Shown here: positions 1-9,894 of the stretch, piece by piece
How positions within the stretch are numbered: the stretch's first letter is position 1
How the letters are laid out: every line of letters begins with the position of its first letter
DNA from: Burkholderiales bacterium
GTDB taxonomy: Bacteria > Pseudomonadota > Gammaproteobacteria > Burkholderiales > Burkholderiaceae_F
Assembly: GCA_020248785.1 (NCBI GenBank)
Contig: JADCGX010000140.1
Span: 1-58,564, forward strand
Direction of reading: 5' to 3'
DNA length: 58,564 nucleotides
Program-made: the position numbers and the translations under genes
Notes under the pieces: generated by a model
What the model was told of the DNA's origin: nothing
Database searches by the model: none
What the model saw: the letters and a program-made list of their open reading frames with translations, nothing else

Positions 1-1335
1 CAGATTGCGCACTTCACCAGCCACCACGGCAAAGCCGCGGCCCTGCTCGCCGGCCCGCGCGGCTTCCACCGCAGCGTTCAGCGCCAGGATGTTGGTCTGA
101 AACGCAATGCCGTCAATGACACTGATGATCTCGGCAATCTTCTTGCTGCTGGCGGTGATGTCGTCCATCGTGGCCACCACCTGACCGACCACGGCGCCAC
201 CCTTCTCGGCCACCTGCGAGGCACTGGCCGCCAGTTGATTGGCCTGCTTGGCCGCATCGGCGTTCTGCTTGACCGTCGCGGTCATCTGCTCCATCGACGC
301 CGCCGTCTGCTGCAGATTGCTGGCCTGCTGTTCGGTGCGCGATGACAGATCCTGATTGCCCTGCGCAATCTCGCGGCTGGCAGTGCCGATGTAATCGACC
401 CCTTGGCGCACGTCCTGCACGATGCGCAGCAACGAGGCGTGCATTTGGCGCGCTGCCGCCGCGAGGCTGCCTTCGCGGCCTCCCGCCGGCATCGCCGTAG
501 CCAGGTCGCCCGCGGCAATGCGACCGATCGCCGACGACAGCTCTGCCGGTTCGTCGCCGAGCTGCACCATCAGGCGCCGATAGCTGAACACAAGCGCGCC
601 GAAGAACACCGCCAGCATCAGCATCGAACCGGCCACCACCGTCCACTTCCAGAAGTCGGTGCGTGCCGACGCGGCCTGCACGGCTGCGCCGGTGCGGCGG
701 TCGAGCGCCACGAAGAACTCATCCAGCGGCGCCATGATCTTGGCCTTGTAGCCGTGATAGGCGGCGTCGTGCATCAGCGCCTGCGCGCGCGCCAGATCGG
801 GCTCGCCGGTGCGCGTGTAACCGCCCTGGCCATCGTCATACTTGCCCTTGACAAGGTTCATCGCGATGGTCTCGGTGCGCACCAGGTCGTCAGAGTTGGC
901 CTGCGCCTGCTTGAGCTTGGCGAACTCCTCCTCGCTGAAGCCGGCGCGCTTCATGAGTTCCTGCAGCGGCACGGCGGCCTCGGTGCCACGCGGCGCGCTG
1001 TCCTGCGCGGCGCGAAAGTCCCAATAGATGCGGTGGTACTGCTGCGGGCGCGGCGCCTTGCCGTTGCGAATGTCGAGCACCTCCCAGTACTGTTTTTCCC
1101 AGCGCGGATCGCCGGTCACCACGTAGGTGCGCGCCAAGCGCGTCAGATCGTCGCTGCTCTGGCGCAACTCATCGGCCAGCAGGTACGACTCGTAACGATT
1201 GGCCAGCGCATCCTCCAACTCCAGCGACGCGGCGCGCCACTGCAGGGTGGCAACCATCAGCAACGCGAGAGGAACGGCAATGCAGACAAAGAGCGTGACG
1301 AACTGTTGCTTGACCGAAGCGGCTTGATTACCCAC
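1..1335 (-). CDS. Methyl-accepting chemotaxis protein, 3' end beyond window
   Basis: This is a transmembrane chemoreceptor that senses a periplasmic signal and controls CheA. The 445 visible residues show TM1 at about 12-32, a periplasmic sensor domain at about 33-228, TM2 at about 229-251, a HAMP-like stretch, and then most of the coiled-coil signalling domain. The conserved hairpin tip motifs [20 protein letters not shown] and [14 protein letters not shown] are present. The C-terminal adaptation helix lies outside the window. I chose the GTG start at 1335 because an AGGAG ribosome site lies 8 nt upstream and TM1 follows directly. The ligand is unknown; the sensor domain matches no family I can name. 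It follows cheA on the same strand after 184 bp, so it may be last in that unit or have its own promoter. Confidence 0.9.
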   Translation of the reverse strand, partial: MGNQAASVKQQFVTLFVCIAVPLALLMVATLQWRAASLELEDALANRYESYLLADELRQSSDDLTRLARTYVVTGDPRWEKQYWEVLDIRNGKAPRPQQYHRIYWDFRAAQDSAPRGTEAAVPLQELMKRAGFSEEEFAKLKQAQANSDDLVRTETIAMNLVKGKYDDGQGGYTRTGEPDLARAQALMHDAAYHGYKAKIMAPLDEFFVALDRRTGAAVQAASARTDFWKWTVVAGSMLMLAVFFGALVFSYRRLMVQLGDEPAELSSAIGRIAAGDLATAMPAGGREGSLAAAARQMHASLLRIVQDVRQGVDYIGTASREIAQGNQDLSSRTEQQASNLQQTAASMEQMTATVKQNADAAKQANQLAASASQVAEKGGAVVGQVVATMDDITASSKKIAEIISVIDGIAFQTNILALNAAVEAARAGEQGRGFAVVAGEVRNL

Positions 1336-1519
1336 GGCAACGACTCCTAGCAGACATCGAACTTGAGCATCCCGACCGGGATGCCAGAGCAGCACGCCGC
1401 GACGGAGCGCCGATTTGACTGGCAGTGGCCGCGCACCGGCGGCGCATACCCTTGGAAGTCAATGCGCTGCAAGCGGCGCGCGTTGAGCGAAGACGACATG
1501 CGACGACCACCGCGCGCCC

Positions 1520-3667
1520 TTAGTGCCGGGCCCGCTTGACGAGGCTGGCCACATCGATGATCAGGGCCACCCTGCCATCGCCGAGGATGGTGGCACCCGA
1601 CACATTGGGCACGCGCCGATAGTTGGACTCCAGGTTCTTCACCACGACCTGGTGCTGACCAAGCAACTCGTCGACCAGGGCGGCGATTCGCCTGCCCTCG
1701 GCCTCCACGATCACCATGATCTCGCTCACGCGCTCGTAGTCGAAGCGCGGCACGCCGAACACCTCTTCGAGCGCGACCACCGACAAATACTCGTCGCGCA
1801 CCTTGACCACGCGACCGGTCGCGCCGACGCTCTGGATCATTCCGGCGTCGACCTGAAAGCTCTCGACCACGCTGGCCAGCGGCAGGATGTAGGTTTCCTC
1901 GCCAACACCGATCGACATGCCGTCCATGATCGCCAGCGTCAGCGGCAGACGAATCGACACGCGCGTGCCATAGCCTTCGGCCGAGTCGATCTCGACCGTC
2001 CCGCCCAGGGCAGCGATGTTCTTGCGCACCACGTCCATGCCGACGCCGCGGCCCGAGACGTCGCTGATCTGGTCAGCGGTCGAGAAGCCGGGCTCCCAAA
2101 TGAGCGCGCAGACCTCGTGATCGGTCATCTCGTCACGCACCGCCAGGCCGCGTTCACGCGCCTTGCTCATGATCTTGGCGCGGCTCAGACCGGCGCCGTC
2201 GTCCTTGACCTCGATCAGGATCGAGCTGCCCTGATGCGAAGCGGCCAGAGTGATCGTGCCGGTGGCGCTCTTGCCCGCGGCCAGACGCCGCGCCGGCGAT
2301 TCGATGCCGTGATCGGCGCTGTTGCGCACGAGATGCGTCAGCGGATCGACGATCTTCTCGATCAACCCCTTGTCGAGCTCGGTTGCCTCCCCGACCATTT
2401 TCAGCTCGAGATCCTTGCCGAGCTTGGTGGCAAGGTCGCGGATCATGCGCGGGAAGCGGTTGAACACGAAGCTCATCGGGATCATGCGGATCGACATCAC
2501 GCTTTCCTGCAGATGCCGCGTGTTGCGCTCCAGATCCGACATGCCCGACAGCAGGGCCTGGTACTGCACCGGGTCGAACTGCTTGGCCTGCTGACTGAGC
2601 ATCGCCTGTGTGATGACCAGTTCGCCGACCAGATTGATCAGCTGGTCGACCTTCTCGACCGAGACCCGCAACGTGCTCGATTCCAGACCGCCGGCCTTTT
2701 CAACTCTCTCGGTCTTGTCCACCTTATCGGGCCGATCCGCGCGCGGCTTGCCATCGGCACCTGGTTCGTTAAGACGCGATTGCGTTACCCGCGGCTCGGC
2801 CGCACTAGGCGCAGCGCCGCCACGGGCCCGGCCCGCGCGCGCCGCCGGCAAGGTGGCCGGATCGACGAAAAAGCCGTAGCCATCGCTCTCGACAGCGACC
2901 ACGCTGCCTGCCGCGGGGCTGCCGTCCGGTAACTCGGGGGTGGGTTCGGACGCCGCAGACGCGGAGTCAGCTTCCGCCGGCCGCGCGCCATAGGGCGCGA
3001 CGACGATCTGCTCGCGGCTCAGATGAAACGAGAACAGCTCGGTCAACTCCGCGTCCGGCGATGGCGTGACCACCCGAAACTCGCGAAAGCCATCGGCCGA
3101 GAGCGTGCCGTCGTCGGCAGGCTCAAAGCTGCCGAGCGCGGGAATGTCGCGAAACAGCTCCGCCAGACCGTCGGCCGCGTCGCTCGTCTTCAGCGGGCCG
3201 ACTCGCACCAACAACTCGCGCCGGCCGTCGCTTTCGAGTGCAAGCACCTGGCCGGAAGCCAATGTCTTGATGCGATCAACCAGGTCCGTGGTGTCGGGGC
3301 TCGTGTCGGCGGCGCCCTGATGCCGAGCCAGCTGGCCACGCACTGCGTCGCCCGCCTCAAGAAGCACATCGACCATGACCCGGGTCAAGGCCAATTCATG
3401 TTTGCGGACACGATCGAGCAGCGTCTCCAACTCGTGCGTCAGCACGGTCACATCGGCAAAGCCAAAGGTCGACGCCCCGCCCTTGATCGAGTGCGCGACG
3501 CGGAAAATGGCGTTTAACTCGTCATCCGACGCGCTGTCCACATCGATCGCCAGCAGCATCGACTCCATGCTCTGCAGGTTTTCGCGCGCCTCTTCAAAGA
3601 AGACGGCGTAAAACTGCGACAGATCGAAGTCGGCCTGCTGCAGCCCCTGGTTGGTGATTTCGCCCAT
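1520..3667 (-). CDS. cheA: Chemotaxis histidine kinase CheA
   Basis: CheA phosphorylates CheY (and CheB) in response to receptors and works in the polar receptor array. The 715 residues show a P1 phosphotransfer domain with AHSIKGGASTFGF (phospho-His about residue 59), an Ala/Pro/charge-rich linker in place of a clear P2, and a P3 dimerisation helix (DQLINLVGELVITQAM). P4 ATPase boxes follow (HLVRNSADHGIE, DDGAGL, GRGVGMDVV), then a P5 CheW-like domain. The reading frame opens 18 codons earlier, but those codons read through degenerate GATC-rich repeat DNA. The ATG at 3667 (MGEITNQGL) is therefore preferred, although its ribosome site is weak. It lies downstream of cheY on the same strand. 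Confidence 0.95.
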   Translation of the reverse strand: MGEITNQGLQQADFDLSQFYAVFFEEARENLQSMESMLLAIDVDSASDDELNAIFRVAHSIKGGASTFGFADVTVLTHELETLLDRVRKHELALTRVMVDVLLEAGDAVRGQLARHQGAADTSPDTTDLVDRIKTLASGQVLALESDGRRELLVRVGPLKTSDAADGLAELFRDIPALGSFEPADDGTLSADGFREFRVVTPSPDAELTELFSFHLSREQIVVAPYGARPAEADSASAASEPTPELPDGSPAAGSVVAVESDGYGFFVDPATLPAARAGRARGGAAPSAAEPRVTQSRLNEPGADGKPRADRPDKVDKTERVEKAGGLESSTLRVSVEKVDQLINLVGELVITQAMLSQQAKQFDPVQYQALLSGMSDLERNTRHLQESVMSIRMIPMSFVFNRFPRMIRDLATKLGKDLELKMVGEATELDKGLIEKIVDPLTHLVRNSADHGIESPARRLAAGKSATGTITLAASHQGSSILIEVKDDGAGLSRAKIMSKARERGLAVRDEMTDHEVCALIWEPGFSTADQISDVSGRGVGMDVVRKNIAALGGTVEIDSAEGYGTRVSIRLPLTLAIMDGMSIGVGEETYILPLASVVESFQVDAGMIQSVGATGRVVKVRDEYLSVVALEEVFGVPRFDYERVSEIMVIVEAEGRRIAALVDELLGQHQVVVKNLESNYRRVPNVSGATILGDGRVALIIDVASLVKRARH

Positions 3668-3668
3668 G

Positions 3669-3703
3669 TCAGTGATCCGTGGTCCGTGATCGGCGCTCGG
3701 TGG
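3669..3703. repeat. Degenerate GATC-rich intergenic repeat (cheA leader)
   Basis: Short imperfect units of the type AGTGATCCGTGGTCCGTGATC sit immediately upstream of the cheA start codon. The same kind of unit recurs between other genes in this window (3771-3815, about 25530-25575, 38037-38113). No coding sense is visible. Its role is unknown; GATC is also the Dam methylation site. Confidence 0.5.
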
Positions 3704-3770
3704 ACAGAGGTACGCGACCATCCATAAAGGTTGGCTTGAAGCTCATGCTGCTGCAGCGGTGTGGGGTCGA

Positions 3771-3815
3771 CTGGTCACTGATCGCCGTCCACTGATCGCT
3801 GATCGATGACCGCAA
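3771..3815. repeat. Degenerate GATC-rich intergenic repeat (cheY-cheA spacer)
   Basis: The spacer between cheY and cheA contains repeated units resembling CACTGATCGCCGTC, CACTGATCGCTGATCGATG and AATCACCGGATCACC. They belong to the same loose family as 3669-3703. They are neither exact tandem repeats nor a recognisable terminator. Confidence 0.5.
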
Positions 3816-3816
3816 A

Positions 3817-4179
3817 TCACCGGATCACCTTCTTGATGACGTCGAGCAGCTTGTTTGGATCGAAGGGTTTGACCAGCCAACCCGTCGCGCCAGCCGCCTT
3901 GCCCTTGGCTTTCATGTCGTCGCTGGACTCGGTGGTCAGGATGAGAATCGGCGTCGCCGTGTAGGTCGGCAGACCGCGCAGGCTCTTGACAAGGTTGATG
4001 CCATCCATCTTCGGCATGTTCTGGTCGGTGAGCACGAGGTCGACCCGCGCGCCCTTGGCCTTTTCGAAAGCCTCGGCGCCGTCGGCCGCCTCGATGACGT
4101 TGTAGCCCGCTCCCTTGAGGGTGAAGGCGACCATTTGCCGCATCGAGGCCGAGTCATCCACCGCAAGAATCGATTGCAT
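3817..4179 (-). CDS. cheY: Chemotaxis response regulator CheY
   Basis: This is a single-domain receiver of 120 residues that carries the signal from CheA to the flagellar switch. It has the full active-site set: the acidic pair in LAVDDSASMR, the phospho-acceptor Asp in LVLTDQNMPKMDG, the switch Thr in ILTTESS and the invariant Lys in WLVKPFDP. There is no output domain, as expected for CheY. The frame opens at 4191, but the GTG there is part of the Shine-Dalgarno GTGGAG. The ATG at 4179 (MQSILAVDDS), 6 nt after that site, is the real start. It lies between the CheZ-like gene and cheA in one orientation. Confidence 0.95.
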   Translation of the reverse strand: MQSILAVDDSASMRQMVAFTLKGAGYNVIEAADGAEAFEKAKGARVDLVLTDQNMPKMDGINLVKSLRGLPTYTATPILILTTESSDDMKAKGKAAGATGWLVKPFDPNKLLDVIKKVIR

Positions 4180-4245
4180 CGCTAACTCCACTGAGCGCCG
4201 CAGGCGCCGAGAACTTTCGAATCCACACTCACTTGGTAGGCCAGC

Positions 4246-4656
4246 TCAAAACAAGTCGACCGAACCGGCGCTGACGTGGCTCTGTCGCACCGGTTCCATC
4301 CGCGCCGCCGCCAGCAGCGGCGCGTTGAAATCCGGCGCGAGCGTGATCAGACAGCGCTCCAGCGCATTCAGGCGGGCTTGCGCGTGCTGTGTGAGCTGGG
4401 TGGCCATGTCCTGGAATTGCAGCGCCGTGACAGCGGAGGTGACGGCAGCGCCAAGTTGCGCACGCTCGCCCGCGCCGCCTGCCAGCCGCGGCGCGATCTG
4501 GCTCACCTGATTGAAGCTGGCGAGCAGCTTGTCGCCGGCATCGTTGATCAACGCCTTGAGCCGATCGAGGTCCGCCGCGATGGCCGCACACTCCAGCGCG
4601 GCTGCATGCCCGGCCTGGCCACACTGAGCCACCCTGTCACTCGAAATCTGGTCCAT
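4246..4656 (-). CDS. CheZ-like chemotaxis protein (putative CheY-P phosphatase)
   Basis: This is a 136-residue, mostly helical protein encoded directly before cheY. The central helix carries ALQFQDMATQLTQHAQ. In it D83 and Q87 have the D-x3-Q spacing of the CheZ catalytic pair (FQDLTGQ in enterobacterial CheZ). The protein ends in SAGSVDLF, comparable to the short C-terminal peptide with which CheZ binds CheY. It is much shorter than classical CheZ (about 210 residues). The frame extends upstream to 4860, but that part is low-quality and Arg-rich, so the ATG at 4656 (MDQISSDRVAQ) is preferred although its ribosome site is only moderate. CheY-P dephosphorylation is inferred from the motif and neighbourhood. 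Confidence 0.75.
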   Translation of the reverse strand: MDQISSDRVAQCGQAGHAAALECAAIAADLDRLKALINDAGDKLLASFNQVSQIAPRLAGGAGERAQLGAAVTSAVTALQFQDMATQLTQHAQARLNALERCLITLAPDFNAPLLAAARMEPVRQSHVSAGSVDLF

Positions 4657-4915
4657 CGTCGTGTCGCTTCCGTGGTGACTTGCCCGCCGCCCTGTGAAAG
4701 GGCGATAACGGTGCAGGTCCGACACAGAAGTTTCCCGGCACGACCGCGCAGCCAAAGCGCCGATAAGCCTTCGCAATCCACCGGATTTGGCGGCGCTAAG
4801 CTGTGGCGCAGTGCCTCGGCAGGCCGCATGGAGCGACCGAAATCGGACAGAATCGGGCATGGCGCGTCACGCCGACGCGCGCACTTTCCACGACTTGCCC
4901 CGGAACGGACCCGCG

Positions 4916-6061
4916 ATGGCACTGAGTGCAGCCCCCCTGTCACTGCTGGTGGTTGAGGACTCCGAACTCGACTTCGATCTGCTGCTTGCCATATTGCAAC
5001 GCGACCACGACAACCTCGGCCGCCCGGTTCGCGCCACGCGAGTGGAAGACGAGGCTGGCATGCGCGAGGTCTTTGCGCGTGGACGTATCGACGCGGTGGT
5101 CACCGATCACAATTTGCCGCGCTTCGATTCTTTCGCGGCGCTCAAGGTGGCCAAGGGGCTCGACGCGGATATGCCGGTGATCGTGCTCTCGGGCGAAATG
5201 TCCGAGGAACTGGCGGTCGCCGGCCTACATGCCGGCGCCGACGACTTCATCCTGAAGTCGCGCATGTTCCGCCTCGGTCCCGCGCTTAAGCGCAGCCTGC
5301 AATCGGCCGAGACACGGCGCGACCGCCGTGCGAAGGCGCTGGCGCTGGCAGAGAACGAGGCACGCCTGCGCGAGCTCACCCACAACCTCGAGCGGGTGCG
5401 CGAGGAGGAACGCCGAATCCTGGCGCGCGAGGTGCACGACGACATCGGGACCACGCTCACGGCACTCAAGTTCGAACTGGCGCGCCTGGCGAAGGATCTG
5501 GGCGGGACGTCGCTGGCCGTGCCGCGCATCGCCGCGATGAACGATCTGCTGGCGCACGCGGTGGCTGCCAGCCACCGCATCCAGCACGACCTGCGGCCGC
5601 CGGTGCTGGACGCCGGCCTGGTCGCTGCACTGGAATGGCTGGCCAAGGGCTTCATTGAGCGCACCGGCGTTGCCGTTCAGTTCGAGGCCAACCGCGACGA
5701 GGTGCCGCTTGCGGCCGATCGGGCCACCGCGCTCTATCGCGTGGCCCAGGAAGCGCTTGCCAACGTGGCCAAATACGCGCAGGCCCGCCGCGTGTCGCTG
5801 CAGCTGTTCGTCGCGGCCGACGAGATCACACTGGAGATCGCCGACGATGGCATCGGCTTTGATCCGCGCATGCTGGAGGCGACGCCGGGCTTCGGTCTGC
5901 GTGGGATAGTCGAACGGGCGCGAGCGCTGGACGGCTGGGCCGAGGTGCTGTCCACGCCGGGCCGCGGCACCACGATCATGTTCTCGGTGCCGACGCCGGG
6001 CGCCACGCCAGCCGAGGAAGCCATTGCCCAGCAGCAGCGTGCCTGGGCCGATGCCAGTTAG
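4916..6061 (+). CDS. Receiver-HisKA_3 sensor kinase
   Basis: This is a cytoplasmic 381-residue protein with an unusual domain order. A receiver comes first (about 8-125, phospho-Asp D64 in VVTDHNLPRF). A coiled-coil linker (about 130-165) and a NarX/DegS-type HisKA_3 domain follow (H174 in REVHDDIGTTLTALK). The ATPase comes last (YRVAQEALANVAKYAQA, EIADDGIGFD, GFGLRGIVERA). It has no membrane segment or PAS domain, so input probably arrives by phosphorylation of the receiver. The ATG at 4916 is favoured; a longer start at 4859 would only add a disordered leader. A NarL-type regulator starts 21 nt downstream and is the obvious partner. The gene is divergent from the chemotaxis run. Confidence 0.88.
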   Translation: MALSAAPLSLLVVEDSELDFDLLLAILQRDHDNLGRPVRATRVEDEAGMREVFARGRIDAVVTDHNLPRFDSFAALKVAKGLDADMPVIVLSGEMSEELAVAGLHAGADDFILKSRMFRLGPALKRSLQSAETRRDRRAKALALAENEARLRELTHNLERVREEERRILAREVHDDIGTTLTALKFELARLAKDLGGTSLAVPRIAAMNDLLAHAVAASHRIQHDLRPPVLDAGLVAALEWLAKGFIERTGVAVQFEANRDEVPLAADRATALYRVAQEALANVAKYAQARRVSLQLFVAADEITLEIADDGIGFDPRMLEATPGFGLRGIVERARALDGWAEVLSTPGRGTTIMFSVPTPGATPAEEAIAQQQRAWADAS

Positions 6062-6082
6062 GCAGCGAGGACCACACACACC

Positions 6083-6721
6083 ATGCAGACCAAAATCATC
6101 GTCGTCGACGATCACGCGCTCGTACGTCGCGGCATCGTGCAGATTCTCAACGAGCATCCGCAGATCTGCGTGGTGGCCGAGGCGGGCGACTATGGCCAGC
6201 TGCGCACCGCGCTGCGTGCACACCCGGAGACCGAGCTGCTGGTCATGGACGTGGGGCTGCCGGGCAGGAACGGCATCGAAATCCTGAAGGTCCTGCGCGA
6301 GGACGCGCCCAAGCTGCGGGTGCTCATCGTCAGCATGTACCCCGAGGACCAGTACGCCGTGCGCGCGTTTCGCGCGGGAGCCGCCGGCTATCTGAACAAG
6401 GCGAGCGCGCCGGAGAAACTGATAGAGGCCGTCAACCAGGTGATCAACGGCCGCAAGTTCGTCACCCCGGAAATCGCGCAGGCGCTGATCGAGAACCTGA
6501 ATGCGCCCGAGGACGTGGCGCCGCACGAAAAACTCTCGGACCGGGAGTTCCAGACGCTCCGGCTCATGGCCAGCGGCAAGCGTCTGTCCGATATCGCCGA
6601 GGCTCTGGCACTGTCACCGAAGACCGTGAGTGTGTATCGCGCCCGTATCCTTGAAAAAATGGGGATGAGCAACAACGCCGAGCTCACCCACTACGCGATC
6701 AAGCATGGGCTGGTGGAGTAA
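6083..6721 (+). CDS. NarL/FixJ-family response regulator
   Basis: This is a DNA-binding response regulator of 212 residues. It has a receiver domain (IIVVDDHALVRRG, phospho-Asp D56 in VMDVGLPGRNG, Lys in GYLNKAS) and a LuxR-type helix-turn-helix at about 148-212 (LSDREFQTLRLMASGK, LSPKTVSVYRARILEKMGM). It lies 21 nt after the HisKA_3 kinase, so the two form a two-component pair. Target genes are unknown; no operator is obvious in the window. Confidence 0.92.
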   Translation: MQTKIIVVDDHALVRRGIVQILNEHPQICVVAEAGDYGQLRTALRAHPETELLVMDVGLPGRNGIEILKVLREDAPKLRVLIVSMYPEDQYAVRAFRAGAAGYLNKASAPEKLIEAVNQVINGRKFVTPEIAQALIENLNAPEDVAPHEKLSDREFQTLRLMASGKRLSDIAEALALSPKTVSVYRARILEKMGMSNNAELTHYAIKHGLVE

Positions 6722-6983
6722 GGCACGCTCGGCGAAGTCGATTCGTCGCCTATCTGCCCGCGACGGGATGTGATGTCTTGATCGATGGCGTGCAGCGGCT
6801 GCCCACGCTGTGGTGGTTGCGCTTGCTGAGCGGGCACTTTCCTTCCCTGCCAGGAGCGCCGCGCCTGCCGAAGCAACCACACTGCCGGTGACTTGAGTCG
6901 GCGCGCCCAGCGCCGACCCACCCCCAATGGAACGTGTTGATCCAGCGCAGCAGCGGCAGGCGCGCTCGCGCGAGGATTCGTTC

Positions 6984-7406
6984 ATGACTGCTGACCCCGC
7001 GACACCCAGTGCCAGCGTCGGCGACCGCGGCGCCCAGCGCCGTGCCGAGCGCCTGGCTACCCCGCGCCTATCGCGCGAGCAACGCACGATGGCCGCGATG
7101 CTGCGCATCTTCTGCGACGGCCAGCACGCGCAGGCGGCGAAGAACACCGCTGGCCTGTGCGAGGCGTGCGAGGCGTTGGCGCTGTATGCGCGTCAACGCC
7201 TGGCCGGCTGCCCCTATGGTCCAGACAAGCCCACCTGCGCCAATTGCAAGATCCACTGCTACGGACCCGCGCAGCGCGAGCAGGCCCGCGTGATGATGCG
7301 TCACGCTGGTCCGAAGATGCTGTGGCGCCACCCCAGGCTCGCCATCGCCCACCTGATCGACGGCCGCCGCGCGGCGCCGGAGAAGCCGCGGAACAAGGCA
7401 GGCTGA
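6984..7406 (+). CDS. YgbA-like nitrous oxide-stimulated promoter family protein
   Basis: This 140-residue protein resembles E. coli YgbA (Pfam nitrous oxide-stimulated promoter family), whose gene is under NsrR control and tied to nitrosative stress. Visible family features are the Cys pattern RIFCDGQH, GLCEACEAL, GCPYG and CANCKIHCYGPAQREQ, then VMMRHAGPKMLWRHP and IAHLIDG. The four paired cysteines suggest metal or cluster binding (inference). I chose the ATG at 6984 because GAGG lies 9 nt upstream; the frame itself opens at 6927. The 262 bp before it hold nothing I recognise, including no clear NsrR site. It converges on ftsY across a strong hairpin. Confidence 0.82.
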   Translation: MTADPATPSASVGDRGAQRRAERLATPRLSREQRTMAAMLRIFCDGQHAQAAKNTAGLCEACEALALYARQRLAGCPYGPDKPTCANCKIHCYGPAQREQARVMMRHAGPKMLWRHPRLAIAHLIDGRRAAPEKPRNKAG

Positions 7407-7540
7407 GCAGCAAGTCGATCGCGGGCAGAATCGGCGACTCAAGCGCGCGGCGTGGCCGGCCTTCTGGCTGCGCCGTTGGTCGCGTGTAGCTTGGTCAAGG
7501 GTCACCGCCTGGCCGTCCAAAGATGCCCCTCTGATCGACC

Positions 7541-7589
7541 CGCTTTGCGTATGCGCATTCGTTTGTGCTGAATGCGTACACGCAAAGCG
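7541..7589. terminator. Hairpin between convergent ygbA-like gene and ftsY
   Basis: A 20-bp stem (CGCTTTGCGTATGCGCATTC against its near-complement at 7570-7589, two mismatches) encloses a 9-nt loop. Its right arm ends directly next to the ftsY stop codon (7590). It sits between converging genes, so it can act in both directions. There is no clear T-tract, so Rho-independent action is inferred. Confidence 0.65.
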
Positions 7590-8507
7590 CTAAGACGAGA
7601 AGAGCGCCTCCGCAAACTCCCGTGCCCGAAACGGCTGCAGATCCTCGAGCTTCTCGCCCACACCGATAAAAAGAATCGGCAGCGGCTTGTCCCTGCGCTG
7701 GTGCGCCAGCGCGGCCAACACGCCGCCCTTGGCGGTGCCGTCGAGCTTGGTAATGATCAGGCCCGTGAGGCCGATCGCCTCATCGAACGACTTGACCTGC
7801 GCGAGCGCGTTCTGACCATTGGTGCCGTCAAGCACCAGCAGCACCTCGTGCGGCGCGCCGTCCATGGCCTTGGCGAGCGAGCGCTTGACGCGCTTGATCT
7901 CGTCCATTAGGTGCAGTTGCGTCGGCAGGCGCCCGGCGGTGTCGGCGATCAGCACGTCGCGCCCGCGCGAACGCGCCGCTTGGACGGCGTCGAACACCAC
8001 CGCGGCAGGATCGCCACTGGCCTGCTGGACGACGTCCACGCCATTGCGTTGCCCCCACACCGCCAGCTGCTCGCGCGCCGCGGCGCGAAAGGTGTCGCCG
8101 GCGGCCAGCAGCACGCTCTTGTGGCGGTCCGCCAGCCAGTGCGACAGCTTGCCGATCGAGGTCGTCTTGCCGGCGCCATTTACGCCCGCCACCATCATGA
8201 CCAGCGGCTTGGCCGCGTCGAGCTTTAGCTCACCCTCGCACGGCGCCAGGCGCAGCGCCAGCTCGTCCTTGAGGGCCTCGCGCACCTCTTCGGCCGTCTT
8301 CAGGCCCTTGAGCTTGATGCGATCACGAAGCGCAGCCAGCAGCTCCTGCGTGGCCGACATGCCAACGTCCGCGCCGATCAGCGCCGCCTCCAGGTCTTCG
8401 AACAGCGCATCGTCGATCACGCCGCCGGAAAACAGGCCGGCGATGTTCACGCGCGTGCGGGTCAGGCCCTGTTTGAGCCGGCTCATCCAGCCGGTCTTCT
8501 CTGCCAT
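7590..8507 (-). CDS. ftsY: Signal recognition particle receptor FtsY
   Basis: FtsY is the SRP receptor GTPase that delivers ribosome-nascent chain complexes to the Sec translocon at the inner membrane. The 305 residues contain the helical N domain and the G domain. Motifs are VAGVNGAGKTTSIGKL (P-loop), GDTFRAAAREQL, IADTAGRLPTQLHLM and ITKLDGTAKGGVLAA. The long acidic A domain found in E. coli FtsY is missing; the protein starts almost at the N domain (MAEKTGWMSRLKQGL). The same frame stays open to 9224, but that part is antisense to rsmD. The ATG at 8507 with an AAGAGA site is the start. It is divergent from rsmD. Confidence 0.96.
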   Translation of the reverse strand: MAEKTGWMSRLKQGLTRTRVNIAGLFSGGVIDDALFEDLEAALIGADVGMSATQELLAALRDRIKLKGLKTAEEVREALKDELALRLAPCEGELKLDAAKPLVMMVAGVNGAGKTTSIGKLSHWLADRHKSVLLAAGDTFRAAAREQLAVWGQRNGVDVVQQASGDPAAVVFDAVQAARSRGRDVLIADTAGRLPTQLHLMDEIKRVKRSLAKAMDGAPHEVLLVLDGTNGQNALAQVKSFDEAIGLTGLIITKLDGTAKGGVLAALAHQRRDKPLPILFIGVGEKLEDLQPFRAREFAEALFSS

Positions 8508-8582
8508 GGTCAATGTCTCTTTTGCCTGTCTGCAACAATCCGTGCGCCATGCACAACGAGTCGATTTCAGTGTACGTGAGCC

Positions 8583-9826
<1,244 letters not shown>

Positions 9827-9894
9827 GGCGCCCCATGAGCGTGAACGCGCACCGCGGCCACGCCCGCAGCGCGCGCGCGACATAAGACAGCGTC

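Noticed and set aside
1523-2932. 469-codon plus-strand frame opposite cheA
   Set aside because: It is antisense to conserved CheA domains and His/Asp/Arg-rich with no start signal.
4759-4766. Perfect sigma-28 -10 box GCCGATAA on the plus strand
   Set aside because: No TAAAGTTT-like -35 lies 11 bp upstream, so a single 8-mer match is not enough.
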